A stretch of 64,000 bases of DNA from Blasia pusilla. Taxonomy: Eukaryota > Marchantiophyta > Marchantiopsida > Blasiales. Numbering within the stretch: the first letter of the stretch is position 1; the number at the start of each line of letters is the position of its first letter. The translations under genes were made by a program, and so were the position numbers. The notes under the pieces were generated by a model. That model was not told the DNA's origin. It did not search any database and was given only the letters and a program-made list of their open reading frames with translations. The stretch is taken from the NCBI GenBank assembly GCA_050084515.1, contig CM114274.1:5890001-5954000 (forward strand), written 5' to 3'. This document shows positions 43,256 to 56,470 of the stretch, in pieces.

Positions 43256-46200
43256 TCTCTACAAATATCTTGTAAAGCTCTTTTCATTACCATACTAATA
43301 CAAGGCCCAAAGAAAGTGCTAAGAAAACTTTACACGAGAATCTTTTGGTCTATTGTGAAGTTTAACGACAAACACACACACACCATGTTTACTACCTTCT
43401 TCTAATTATTCTCCTCCTTCCACTTCGAACGGCAAATGGATTTGGAACACTCTCTCTCTATCTATTACTCCAAATTTAAAACTGTGTTGTGTTGTGTAAT
43501 CTCATGCAATATTTTTCCTTTAGGCTCCACCGCTCCCCCAACTACATACACTTTTTATCTTGCATTATCACACCAGTTAGATATTATCAAGAAAGTGCTC
43601 CTCTTAACAAATCTGGAATAAAAGGTTGCGACTTTTTAATAAGAGTTCTTTATTTCCCCTTGTAATCATTTATCGCGATTTTTAACGGATCCATAGTGGC
43701 GTAACAACGACACTGCTTACGGAGATCGTGAAAAGAGTTAGAGAGGTAAGTTGAGATGCCGTCGGGGGCTCCCGGCTATGTTGTCATGCCGTCATTACAC
43801 TAAATACCGGCGCAGGCATCTGCTAATAATACCGGCATAAGTGGTGTTTATCCTAAACCGGATGGTGCGGAGTTGGAACCGCCACTATACGAGTATACGG
43901 AAGCGTTTGGATTCGTCGATGGCAGGGAATCCGACTGATTCCAAGGGATAAGAGTGCGCTGGTGCACTGTGCATGCCACACCAGCACGCGACAGTACGGA
44001 CAAGCAGATTGTTACAGAGAGTGAGTTTGACGTGGTGAGCACAAGGACGTGGTATGGACGGACGTTATGCCGTGGATGTCAGGGTGCCAAAGAACACTCT
44101 GCTAGGAGTCGGTTTAACGTGCGCTCATCACATCACCGCCTACGTTTCGGCTTAGCCCGAGGAGCAGCACAGTTCGTGAGGTCGCAGCTGTGTTAAGGGC
44201 CAGACCCATAGGATTACGTCCCGGCCACGTATACGCCCGTGACGAAATTGCACGTAAAACATTATGAAGGGGTGTGCCAGGCCTTCGGATGTGCGGGTTC
44301 TCGCATACTGTTGAGAGCATGCGGAAGTTAAACGCTCCAGTGTTAAACGGGTGCCTTTCCCGTACCCTTTCTTCAAATCCTTCCTCCACTTGTTCTTTTC
44401 ATATGAGTAACCACTATGTGTTCGAAAGGGTTCGGACTAATACTATGTGAACAAACAAAGTGACACATGTGACAGTCTGACACCATTAGAAAAGCTACCC
44501 GGCCACCAACAGAAATCGATAGGAGCATTCAAAAGTTCAAATCAGAGGGTTGAACATACTGCAAAAAAAGTTGTATTCTACAGCTCTACAGCCTCTGCAT
44601 TCGGGGCAAGTAATGTTGTATGGGCCGTAGTCAGTTAGTATTCCACCGGTCCATAAATTTTTTACCATATCTACTCCTTCTCCGCGAAAATTCATTTTGT
44701 TAGAGATGAGATATGAATTAAGGGACGAAATTTTAGAATTTTATCCCACTACTTTGTTTTATTATACATCTAAGATTATCCATCATAATTAAATGAAATA
44801 CATTCCTATTCTATTCAATTCATTGTCTCTAGCCATTTAATATGAATAACGAATAAAATTCAAACATGTTATTTTGTACTCCTATTCCACCATTTTGTCT
44901 TATTGTATAGGGTTGTCCAATATAATATAATATTTCTCCTTGGATTTATAGAAAATCTTATTTCTTTTTCCTTCTATACAAAACTTTCATCTATTTTAAT
45001 ACATGTAGACTTCCACTCTGAATTTATAGTGTAAATGGAGGAAATCCTTTCCTTTAGAATGAAATTGGATATTTGTCCTCTCTCTCTCTTCTCATAGTAC
45101 TTTCTATAATGTGCCCCTTCCCACATATCGAGTTCACAAGTGCAGAGATATTTCATAGATACGGGTATTCTTTCAAACCTCCCTCTAGTAAAAAATTAGT
45201 GTTCTTCTCGTCCATGTATAGGTTTATGCGGAAATTTTCATTTCAAATTAGTGTATGAATGAAGATTGAAAGTTAATTCTAGATAGTAGTGACACTTCGC
45301 ACCTTATTCCTCGTATATCAAGCAAGAAGACTCTTGAGAAATCAAGAATTTCCCTTTGATTTTGTATAGATTGGGCATTGAAATGATCGAGTAATCTTGC
45401 ATATTTTCATACTCATGTGAAATACTCTCAAAGGCAAGTATCTTATGATCCAAATGATTCATAGGTCAATACATCCCAACCTACTACAACTACATTCTTG
45501 GATTTAATGATTCAATATGACACTACAAAATTGAAAATGAGTGCACCAAAGTGAATTCCAGGTCCTTCCAACGCGATGTTGTGGGCAAGAAGAAGCGGCT
45601 ACATGACAAGTTACGAATTTTCAACTGTTAGTGGGGGACACTTAGAGAACGTATAAGCTGATGGACTTTTGACGTGCTCTCTCGCTTATGGAGGGAGAGG
45701 CATTATTTTTGTAGGCCCCTTTTCAATAGCAAGATTTGCATAGTTGTTAGGCATATCATTTCCTCAATTTGACAATTAGTTCTATGACCTATACCCGTCA
45801 TAGGCTATCTTAGCCAAAACCTTGAAACTCCTCCTAATATTGCACTCTAAGGGACAGGTCCCATGGGCTAGCGTCGGGCACCGACGCTGGCCGCTGTGAA
45901 ATCCGATCTACATGGAACGATCAATACTCCTTTGAAATGGCCGGGGTCATGGATTTGTGTAGGGAGTCCTTGGTTTTCTTGCGCCCAATTGTTTTGGGCG
46001 TAAGAAGGGATTTGCGTCCTGCCGCCCTTCCAAACCCATTGTGGCCGGTACAAATTTGAAACAACTAGTATGATGAGTAACTTTCTGTTTGTGAGGCGAA
46101 CTGGAAGAAATTGGCTGGAAAGCCACCGGCAGTGAGCAGTTCCAGCCGGAAGGCGGCTTCTCGGGGTCGCAAGACACCCCAAGAAGCCACTCATGGGACC

Positions 46201-46480
46201 CGACCCTGATTGATCGTTGTATATATACGTCTAAGTTGGTCTCGATTTTGTGTCCTTGCTTTTACACTTCCAAATATGACTTCAAACATGGCACTCGGCC
46301 GTGCCCGGCTTCCATGGGACTTAGAAAGGGGGAGTTTCTCCGTCCTTGACCAAATATGACCTTAAAAATCATCAACTTTTTGTGTTACCGGTTTTCATGA
46401 ATTCTCCCATTTTCTTTTATTAAGCTCATATTCCAACTTTATTTTCGTTGGAAGAAATAAAGACATGAAAAGTTCCGCGC
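43256..46480. other. No identified gene
   Basis: Mostly AT-rich. 43700-44400 is less so and contains short frames on both strands without motifs. At 45868-45891 an imperfect inverted repeat (GCTAGCGTCGG…CCGACGCTGGC) stands next to another at about 45977-46005 (CTTGCGCCCAA…TTGGGCGTAAG). Nothing else is supported. Confidence 0.45.
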
Positions 46481-49060
46481 CGGAGTTCAACGAACGCGAT
46501 GGTGTCACCAGCGTGGCGTCACGAATGCAGAAAAACACGCACGCAAAGTCCACACCTATCGTATCATACCCGGAAACCTCAAGCCACCGGCGTCTCGGCA
46601 ACCGGCACGTTTTAGTGACACCTCGGAGAGCCCTGCGGGTGGAGGGAACCTGACGCGCTTGAACCTCCCCCCCTCCCCCTTTACTCCAAAGTCCAGAGCG
46701 ACAGACAGCCCTATCATGAGAGCGGGCGCGACAGACTCGCGCGATTAGAGGTCTCGCACAAAGGTAAGAGCGACTAATCTGATCGCGCACGCTCCATTAG
46801 CCACGTAGCGCTTACCTGGACCGCCATTTCAGTCCGCGCTGGAAACACGAGGACTGCTAGAAGCGATAATCCCCACGTTCGACATCACTCCCTCCCTAAG
46901 CCCTCCTCGAGCAAAGAGTCCCGGTGGGAAGAGGATTAGGGGAGCACTACGCTTATTATTATTATTATTATACTTTATTTTTCGTGAATGTCTCGGGAGG
47001 GTGCATTCTCCGTTTTGATTGGATGAGGCCTTGACCTTATCGAGTACACACGTTGGAAGAAGAAGTATATACATGGAAAGTTGGAAACTACTTCTTTCTT
47101 TGGTTTTCCAACCAAGGGAGGTAAGGTGACGGATCTTCCCACTATTCCGACCATGAAGCGATATTCAATGCTCAACAGTGAGGACTTCACCGCAAATATC
47201 TTCCGTTATCCCACTAACACGACAGCAATTTGAGCACTCCGAAAATTCCCTCCCTCCCAACGATTATGTCATCCACGTCCTCCTCCCTATTCACCTAAGT
47301 CTCACCAAACCTACTATCTTGAATCCTTGAGGTTTACTTGTTCAACTCCATCCAATCAAACAAGTGGAGTGCCCTAAATGATCAAAGGTGAGTGGGAGAG
47401 CTCATTGTAAGAGCCTTGAGACATGCGGGGGAGTCTTGTGGATTCGCCGAAGGTGATTATGTCTTAAGGTAAAGCGAATGCTAATCAAAAGTGCGAAATG
47501 CATAAATAGCCAAAAGTGACTCGTGAGACTATGTTTAGTCTCTTTGAACGAGTTCCTTGTATTTTCTTTCACATTGAAAAAAAGTAGTGCCCTAGGAGAG
47601 GGGTGGGCATTAATTATTAAACTCGTGTGAAGGACACGTTGATAAGTTTTAAAAAAAGTTGGAGTATATGTAAGGGCCGTAAATACATTATGTGATAGAT
47701 ATGAAAAAAACTCAATTCTCCCATCAGCATATAGATTGTGAATGATTGAGGAAGACGTGTACGCAAATAGTTACGATTGCTATCAAGGTCGTTACTACGA
47801 TTGTCTAAGTGAATTCAAGTTGATTGTGCTCCAAGCTTTTGTAAACACACATCAAAAGTCTTTGCCCATATTGCTGGCGAGATTAGTGGAACAATCAATC
47901 ACCCTCCAAGGGGAAGAGTGTGCACATAGTTAGTTATCCTTGCCATCAAGGTCATTTTTTGGGCTTGTCTAAATGCAAGGCACAAAAGGCTAAAAGTGAC
48001 ACCCCATCGCACGTAATTCCTTAATCATCACAACTCGAGTACATAACAAGCACACGACCCAACTTGAATCACCCTTCATGTTCGAGCTGATTCACAACAC
48101 CCCATGAAAACAAGCAAACTACCACAATTCACCTCTAGTGGGAAGTAAGTTGAGAAACACAAGTTTACAATTTGATCCTTTGTGGCTGGGAAAGTTAGAA
48201 CTCGTCCTTATCAGGGTCCCAGAGTTTTTTGGCGAGAATCGGTACATTTTCGGTCTCTACAATTGAGAACGGTAATTTTTTATATTTTCTTGAATCCGGC
48301 CGGCTAAAGAGATACAAATACAAAGGAGAAGCCCTGTATTCTGCCGGTTTTTTGCCGTTGATTTGCAAAATGAATCGGAAATTCTAAGTTTCTTTGGGCT
48401 AGATCAACACGTCACCCCGGTTCTCCTCGGACATTGGTCCTTCTTTCATTCCATCCTAGTCTCAAGAATGAAGGGTGGATTTCTACAACAACTAAAATAT
48501 GTGGTGTCCCAAGACTTTAGGGGATTCCCTTTTCTTTCAACTCCTTGATAGGTATGGCCTCGAACTCTCGCCCGATCTTCTTGTACTTTAGAGGGGTCCT
48601 CCCTTCTATACTATTAAGAGAGGATGGGATTAGAATTCATTCCTCCTTCAATCCACACCTCTCCTATGGACACCTCTCGGTGGTGACACATGGCAAAACG
48701 GAAATTAAATATGAATGAAGGGGGTGGAGACGAGTCGATTTGCCATGGAGGTGCGTATCGTTCTTCCGTACCTTTTTCTTTCCCAAATTTGATGTCACAC
48801 GGGAAACGTTCTAGTCCTCTTTAATTTATGTTTTCTTTAACTCAGGTCTTTCATTTCTCCAAACGAATATTTTCGAGGGACCAACTTTGGGAGTGGGACC
48901 AATGGACGAACGATTCCGTTCAGGGGAGCGGTCAAGAAACGCATTTTTAAGAAAAGGACGGGGCCCGTTGAGTGAGCCCTCGAAACCCAATTAAATCATG
49001 GTAAGGTTGAAGTAAGCGAGAAATGCCACGAGGACGATACCCCTTAGACACTTTTGCATC
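46481..49060. other. No identified gene; (TTA)6 at 46953-46970
   Basis: 46481-46900 is GC-rich with a 131-codon minus frame (46395-46790) of no known family. 46953-46970 is a six-unit TTA microsatellite. 47740-47995 has a loose internal duplication (…GCTATCAAGGTCGTTAC… and …GCCATCAAGGTCATTTT…). The rest is AT-rich and featureless. Confidence 0.45.
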
Positions 49061-51280
49061 TTTCCTTTTGGGGTGACTGAAGGGACGCTCTCCACTTCTC
49101 GCATTTACTCCGTCCGTCCACTAGTTTCACGCCAACGGACTGAGGCTGTCTGTCATCGTGCGATCACACCTTCGAATTCCGGTCGCTTGACAGCATGGGA
49201 TTCTCCACATCCCAGAGCTGTCCGAAACAAGCTTACCACAGCCGTCGCCCGCGGAGTCCTTCAAGGAGGGACGCCTCGCACTTTCGCCTCCGGAAGCTCG
49301 CGATTGGAGCGGCGTGTGCATCGGGATGTCTTCGATTCGAGCGCATGAGTGTGCGTTTCAATGCTTTCTTTCCACCCTTTCTTTCTCTTCCACGACGTGC
49401 TTATGACAATCTTTGGCGTACCGTTATTCCATGCCCAAGGCATTCCTTTTACTCTTTTTAGATGGGGGTCGAGGGCAGGGATTTTTCTTCTTGTGGTTGT
49501 GTGAGTGCTAATTTATTTTCTTTTTGGGTTCATGAAAACTAACTGATCCACGGACACCCTTATTCTATGCCCAAGCCAAAAGTTTTATAGAGGTATCGAG
49601 GCTGGAGAGAATATATTATTGTCTCAAAGAATCATCTCTTCTTTGCTAGGAGTGAAATTTCCTTCTTCTCTTAGATCCACTAGTGCCCGCCCATACCTTG
49701 CACAAGGTTGGGTTTGGATATAGCCTTTTCTTGTTTATATTTTTTTCATAAAACTCTGAACTTCCATTCCTCATGCGAATTTTTGAATCTTAATAATATC
49801 GATGGGTGGTTCTTTTAGGGGAGTGTGGGGGTGGGTGTTTTCTTCGTTTTTCATAAAACTAGAAAAACGAAGAAAATATTTTCTTCGTTTTTCTAGTTTT
49901 TCATTCGGATCCATGTGAGGGATGTGTCTTATGGGAAGGTCTCAAAGAACCATATTTTGTCGCTTGGAATGAAACTTAACGCTTCTTTCTCGGTTTGTTA
50001 GTGTTGGTTTATTTATATATTTACTCTATGTCTCTCATTCATTGCCATTGTATGTTAATCATGATTCTATGCGCAAGTCATTTTTAGGACGTGTCCTATT
50101 AGATCGCTTCGACAAGTCATCTTTTAGTTTATTCGAGTGAAAAACCTTTTATGTTCAATTTTTTTCTATTTCTTCCTCGATTGTGATCTTCCATGATGAG
50201 CTCTGTGCGAGTTTTCTTTCTTTTTCACTTCTCTTTCATGAATGCCCTTTTCCTTTTTTCATCTGCAAGTTTATTTTTTCTATTATAGAGGGCCACAAAA
50301 TATTTTCCTCTTTTTTATTCAAAATTACGCTCTATCATCCATAGTTGAGGTAGCAATCTCTCAAAAAATAAATAATATTGTGCCATGTTACAACTCACAT
50401 TCCTATTATATACTCGATTTGGAGCTAACCTTCAACTTCTTATCTTTTTCTTTCCTTTTCCTCTCTTTGATTTTCGCATCTACTTTTATTCTGATTTAAC
50501 TTTCTCATTTTACGATCTTTTGAGATTCTTTTTCTAATTGGTACACATAGCATTGATATCTTACATACTTAATTATTTTCATAAGTTAAGGAAGAGCTTG
50601 ACTACAAAATGATATATCAAATAGAGAACAACATCTATCGTAAAATCAATAATGTCATTGGCATTGCTTTGTCCCTATGATTCCCGAGATTCATAGCTCC
50701 GTGGATTATAGGTTCAGAACTATTCTATTCCTCTCTCTATCCACTTGTTACCTCTCCACAAGGAATAAATTTCTCTCTCCACCAACATGTTTACAATATA
50801 TATTATTAGTGGAGAATGCCTCCTTGATTTGCAAACACCTATATATTTGACACGTGACACTTGGGCAACAAGAAAGTGTTTCCCGTCTTAGGAACTCTTT
50901 ATTTGTAGGGGTATGGTTAATCCTTTCACTTCCGTGCATGGCACGGTCTGTACTCTAATGCTTCTAAACCAAGGCACTCTCCTGAGGCGTGCGACAATGA
51001 GAGCATACCAAAATTGATTTTTCCCATTTCATTTGTTTGTAAGACGTTACCCTTTGATTCCTTTTTGCAAGTAATTCCCTGCTTCCAGACCCGGTGTAGT
51101 ATATCATGCTATGCAAAGGTGAAAACATCGATCACTAAACTTATTTGCCAAGTGTGTTTTTCAAGGACATACGTCAATAGAACAAAAACCCTAGATATGC
51201 TCATAGACCCCCAAAAGGCCATACTTCAATTGTACGGATGTAGACCGAAAGAGGACTTCCAGATGATTCCTAACAAGCGA
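49061..51280. other. GC-rich patch followed by AT-rich DNA; no gene identified
   Basis: 49073-49348 (91 codons, plus) is a Ser/Arg-rich frame without a domain. 49450-51280 is T-rich and contains the 42-bp palindrome at 49857-49898. Short frames of 60-110 codons there are unsupported. Confidence 0.45.
49857..49898. repeat. Perfect 42-bp palindrome without spacer
   Basis: The 21-base left half (AACTAGAAAAACGAAG…) is exactly the reverse complement of the right half (…CTTCGTTTTTCTAGTT). A further direct copy of the right-half core (TTTTCTTCGTTTTTCATAAAACT) lies just upstream at about 49838-49860, so the same word occurs three times, once inverted. Confidence 0.95.
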
Positions 51281-51783
51281 TGTATAATCTTGCTTTTCAT
51301 CCCAGTTTCTTCATCCCTAGTCTCATTCGCGGATGCATAGGCTCATGTATGCACACACACGCACTCTACAGAGAGCACTTCCCCACGCGGCGACGAGTGA
51401 ATCGGAGGGAAACTAAAACCCTCACGCCACGTGCAACCTGTCGCATGGCCATGGGCCGGGATCTGGGTGTTACGGAGTACTACGGACTTGATCTAAACAG
51501 GATCTCACCATCGTCGGAACCGTTGGGATCCGTTGAGCCAACGGACGACGCAGCCCTGGAGCGCATGAGTGCAACAGAGAAGCCGACGAGCGCGACGTCG
51601 CTACTCGACTCCGCCATACCCTCACCGAGGGAAAAAGCGCAGCGCGCACACGTGTCCATTGTCTGTTGCTCCACTCCCTCTACGTTCCCGGCGCGTTATG
51701 CCGCCCTCCGCCAAGTCATACCCCCTTTCTTTCTCATGTCCCCAAAGCTACTCTACTCCAAGAATGGAAGTATTCCGCCATAA
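51280..51783 (+). CDS. Possible exon or gene fragment, unknown
   Basis: A 167-codon open frame. Its GC-rich inner part from the Met codons at 51445-51455 reads MAMGRDLGVTEYYGLDLNRI, then Ser/Thr/Pro-rich sequence. GC content is clearly above the AT-rich neighbours, and a G-box-like CCACGTG is at 51427-51433. No domain is recognisable. It could be a first exon, a captured gene fragment or chance. Confidence 0.25.
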   Translation: MYNLAFHPSFFIPSLIRGCIGSCMHTHALYREHFPTRRRVNRRETKTLTPRATCRMAMGRDLGVTEYYGLDLNRISPSSEPLGSVEPTDDAALERMSATEKPTSATSLLDSAIPSPREKAQRAHVSIVCCSTPSTFPARYAALRQVIPPFFLMSPKLLYSKNGSIPP

Positions 51784-53238
51784 GAATTCTTAGAGTATTC
51801 TAATGGTTGTTTTAAGAGGATTTTTAAATAAAATATCTGGCGCGTGTTAGTGTCGAATTCAAATTGACACTCGTTAATTACTGCGAAATCAATGATTTAA
51901 TTAACTTCCACAATTCTTGATCGATTCTTCCAATAAATTTTAAGAGAATTCTTTGTTTGAGAGATCTTATAGGCATAGAGAGTGAGAGATTAGTGCATAG
52001 ACAATGGGAGGACCATGTGCAAGATCAAAATAAGAAAAGGGCACTCTCTCCCATAATAACAAAGGATGTGGGACTGGTCAAAAAATGAATGGAGAAAAAT
52101 AAAAGGTATATTTGAAACGATTAGGAAGAAGAATTTTTTTAAAGAAAAACCCAATAAATTATTAGTACATTAATGTGTAAGAAAATAAATGATGGTAGAC
52201 ATGGATATGAATTTTTATTATTACTAGTATATTGCCCGCGCGATGCGCAGGTGAAGAAACCTTAGTTCGTCACCCGCGCATCTTAGTTAAGCCCGCGTCT
52301 TCACTTGAACATCATACATGGGAGGATGTTGTTCGGTCCATTTTGACTGAGGTCATTTCATCTGCCATATCGTTTCACCAGCAGATGACCTTCTCCGTCG
52401 GCATTCCGGTCCGCTCTGCATTTATCTAGAAATGTTTATTTTTTTATTTGTGGCATATGTACAAAGGTTCATATTAGATTTTTATGAAGTACATTTCATA
52501 TTAGATTTTTATGAGAATAAAAATGAAATATTAAATATGTTTATTAATTTTAAAAATATTTACTATAATATTTTTGCCAAACATGATCTAATAAATAAAA
52601 CCTAGTTATGCGAAGAACTAAAGAGGTTAAGAAATTTTCATATTTCAATACTCGTACTTATAAATGGCCTCGCCGATTGGGGGAACACCAAATAAACCAA
52701 AACACATTGGTGATAGGTTTGGAGCACATGAAAGCATCATACTTGATCAAGGGCATAGGATAACTTAACTCGTAGGTTAAGGAGATATTCTTATACATTG
52801 CTAATATGGAACCAAATTGGGCACCAATGCCAAATCTTTGCACATATGCGACAATTAAACAAATGTAATAAGCAAGAAACTATCCCAAATAATAATATGT
52901 ATTTATCTCCTACTATATTTTGTAAGAACAACAAATATGGATTCAAGATTTTTTGAAGTAATCTTATTTATTGATTTAACAAAAATTTCCAGATTTGATT
53001 TCCAAAATATCATCTAATGTGTTGACATGGTTGCGAGAAGAAATAAAAAGGCTCATAAATTGGAAGATCGATAAAAATTGAAAATTGGGATGGCGATAAA
53101 AGTTATGAAAATACTATGTAAGCTAATAGACATTAGTGATTTGTTCATAATATATGAAAGGCATCATAGATGATCAAGGGAATAGGATAATAGGATAACT
53201 AAACTCAATAAATCTTGAAACCATCAATTTGATTTCAC
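51784..53238. other. AT-rich, no gene; short dispersed repeat pieces
   Basis: 52225-52440 is a GC-richer island starting ACTAGTATATTGCCCGCGCG, which has the flavour of a repeat terminus, but I cannot assign it. A motif GATCAAGGG[C/A]ATAGGATAA occurs at about 52746 and 53168. No coding sequence is supported. Confidence 0.45.
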
Positions 53239-53592
53239 CAAGGTTGCATATGGAGAAAGTCCGTGTTTGCCAACATGTTTAAATATGTGGACTTACGTCT
53301 GGCGTATAGAATGGCCCATTCTATACGCTTGTATGTGTAGGCCCCATCTGACCCTTCTTTTTAATCCGCACTCCCCCCCACCCCCATAACCCACTTACCT
53401 TCATGATCCGCACTTTATCGTTTCTTCCTTCTCCCACCTCCATTCGATCCCTTCTTATTGCCCCGCCCTTGCCTTGCCTTGCCTTCCACCATGAACTATA
53501 AATGCAAGATGTGCCTTTTGCAATCCATATTCAAGGACATGTACAAACTTGTATGTCTTATGGACGGACTTGTCCCTTTCTTTGCAACCATG
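53239..53592. mobile_element. hAT-like non-autonomous element, copy 3, with intact target duplication
   Basis: 354 bp. The left end is CAAGGTTGCA and the right end TGCAACCATG, imperfect terminal inverted repeats that continue inward (…GTCCG / CGGAC…). The flanks are GATTTCAC at 53231-53238 and GATTTCAC at 53593-53600, an exact 8-bp target site duplication. Eight-base duplications and ends fitting YARNG are typical of hAT elements. It contains a local hairpin (GGCGTATAGAATGG…CCATTCTATACGC) and no coding capacity. This is the best preserved of four copies in the window. Confidence 0.85.
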
Positions 53593-55540
53593 GATTTCAC
53601 AATGCTTAAGTAGTAGGATCTTGTGTCCATAAAGAATACAACTACACTCCAAACTTCAATAAATTTGTAGCCTAATAAGGAAGTAATATGGCCCCCAAAT
53701 ATGAACTTAATTTAGTTCTTAATCCCCATTCGATATCAAGTTGTGTGTTCACAATCCTTCTTTTTTCCACCATTTTCAAGCTGAATTTGCAATAACAAGC
53801 AAGTTTGGACTTAGTGGTCATAAAAATTACAAGTTCAATCAAAATCACAATCTATCTATAAATTTTTTTCCCCTTCTTAAGAAATGATACGAGCACTAAT
53901 GAAGTGTCCTAATATAAAATCAATATCGTACCAAATCCCCATGATGAAGATAATTTGCCCCTCAATCTTGATCCATTCAACCCGTCCATATTCCTTCTTG
54001 TCTGCCACATTCAAGATGTATTTGAAAAAACCAAAGAATTTGGAGCTATGTTAAGGACATTGTTACGTAACAATGACCAAGGGAGAGGCGGGGGGGTTTC
54101 TAGTTGATCCAACGCCTTTTTTGAATGGTTGTTTAACATCTTGGTAGCTTGTGAGGTATGAGAATAAACAAATCACTAAAAAATGTTTTTAACTTATAAG
54201 AAGGGTGAGTTAAACCATTTGTGGGAACAATCCATCTCAACAACAGCTTGACCAATGCACCCATTTAGAAGTTTATCTTATAGAAACTTTACCACTTCGA
54301 GAGAGACTATGACATCCTTGAGCCTCTTCTAACCTCGAACTCTACTGTTTGTCTTCAAATTGGACCAATTTAATTTTTCATCTTTCTCTCAAGAGAGGCC
54401 AACTAGTCTATCCTAATAGTTTCACCTCATGTGATTGTTACAAAAGCTCCATTCTTATCAAAATATTTTGTGGATCTTAGAGGAGATTTAATTTTGGATG
54501 AAGATTTTTTCTTGAATATACAAGGTCCACTCTAAACCAAGCGAACGTCTACTAAAAGGAGTTTCCTAATTTTAAAGGCACATTTCTTTTGAAGAAGGGA
54601 ATCACTTGTTTTGAAGAAGTACCCCGAACATGGATACCCATAACCCCACCTGGTTCTAAAAAAAACCCCTCTTTCTTGTTTTATAGTGTAGACTTGAGAC
54701 AACTATAGGCTCATTGCAAGTCAATTAGCCTTTTTGGGGGAAATGATTTCTTATGAGTGATTCTAATTAATTTCTTAATAACAACTTGTTGAAGATTTTG
54801 TATAAATGGTAACATTATAAAGAGTGATATTCATGTAGAACCAATTATCTATAGAGTTATTCAAGGATCCTTTGAACCCTTACGGATCTTTGAAGTCGTC
54901 CTCAAAGAATTTTGTATCCTTTCTTCTGTCCTACATAAGAGAGAGAGAGTTGATTTATAATCCACGAGAAGCCTAATTGGCCCATGGGACCCCTTCCACA
55001 TAGGTGGTACCGATATCACATACGAAAAGCACCCTCACATCTAGATTTCAAATATTTCTACACATACACTCCTATATAAAAAATTCTCTAACAAATCTGG
55101 GTTGTATCTACATTCTCATATCACAAACATCTCTCTTATGTCAAACAAAAACCACTCTCCGATTGGGAGGTTTGGGATTACTTACAAGGCAAGAGAGATC
55201 ATAGCTCTGCCGCCTCATTTGTCTCACACTTAAGAATTAGTTAAAGTAGGGATCTTTCTAAGAAACCAAATTCATGTTGATTGCTTGCAAATCCGTTGTG
55301 GTGGACATCACTATCTTGCGCACATCTTGTAAGCTACGAATTTAGCCAAAGTCTAATGCATAAACTACGAGTACTTTTTTTGATATGGCTTAGCTTTGTT
55401 ACCCAAGATTAGTTCATCCCCACTTATGCTCTTATAAAATTCGTGATTCCTATGTAGTGCATGGGCATCCCAACTAGTAAGATGAGTCAACGGATTCTTT
55501 TCTATTAAATCGCCTTATTGGACTATCTTACTCAAAGAAA

Positions 55541-55595
<55 letters not shown>

Positions 55596-56470
55596 GTATA
55601 TATGTATGTACGTGTTGTGATGAAGAGCTTTCAAGAATGAGAGACCATTTTACACATACCTATACCATAATAGAACCACATAAGCATTGTTATGCAACTC
55701 CTCGCAAAATTTGACCATAAAAGACATACGGCCTCGATTTATGTATGATGAAGCTCAATCTTATTAGAAACGATGATTTCCAGGGTGTATGAGTTGCATA
55801 GACTAAAAATAGACTTGGATGTTTGGCCTCAAGAGGCCGCCCGTATGGCGGACGAAATTTGGCCATATACAAAATTATGTACCAGGACATCTGACCCTAT
55901 CCGATTTCAAGGCTCTATTGGCTAGAAACCACTTGAGAATATGGCTCCCATGATATTTTATCTATATAAGTAAAAGAGGATGAGATTTCCGAACACCGGC
56001 TCATTTGTTGGCACCGGCCTCTAAAGGTTCTTTTGGTGTTGGCACATGTCACTTTAAGAAAAGGACTTCTATCGAGAGGACACAATTAAATGGAGAAGGG
56101 AAAGGACGAGAGTGTAAGGTTCTCAAAATTTGAAGAGCGTGGGCAACCCTCTCAGTATCAACTACAAAACCGGAATTGGGAAAACTTGGAAAATTTCATT
56201 GTGCTTTGAAGAACGCCCCGAAAGTACCAGTTCTTGGGGCAAAACTACCGGGGGCTTGCAAGGGACGCGAAAACTTAAGTGTCCCCTAGGAAGCGACGTC
56301 CGATGAAGATAGACTCGGGATTTTACTGCTGCTCAGAAACGACGAGAAAAGTGGTCGCAGGAAGGCCGACTACCGCTGTACAGTGTATGGAAAGGAAAGG
56401 TTTAGATGGTTCGTAAGAAAAGGTGCCGTGGCGCTTTCGCTAGTAATCCCGAAATTTCGTGGCGATTTGC
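53593..56470. other. AT-rich, no gene identified
   Basis: No supported coding sequence. 55544-55589 is an (AT)n microsatellite of about 23 units. A GCC-rich inverted patch GAGGCCGCCCGTATGGCGG is near 55833. The remaining sequence shows no signal I can name. Confidence 0.5.
55544..55589. repeat. (AT)n microsatellite
   Basis: About 23 uninterrupted AT units, followed by TATGTATATGT variants up to about 55610. Confidence 0.95.

Noticed and set aside
52225-52440. A Helitron or LINE end at ACTAGTATATTGCCCGCGCG
   Set aside because: The word recalls plant repeat termini, but no matching second end, hairpin or target site could be found.
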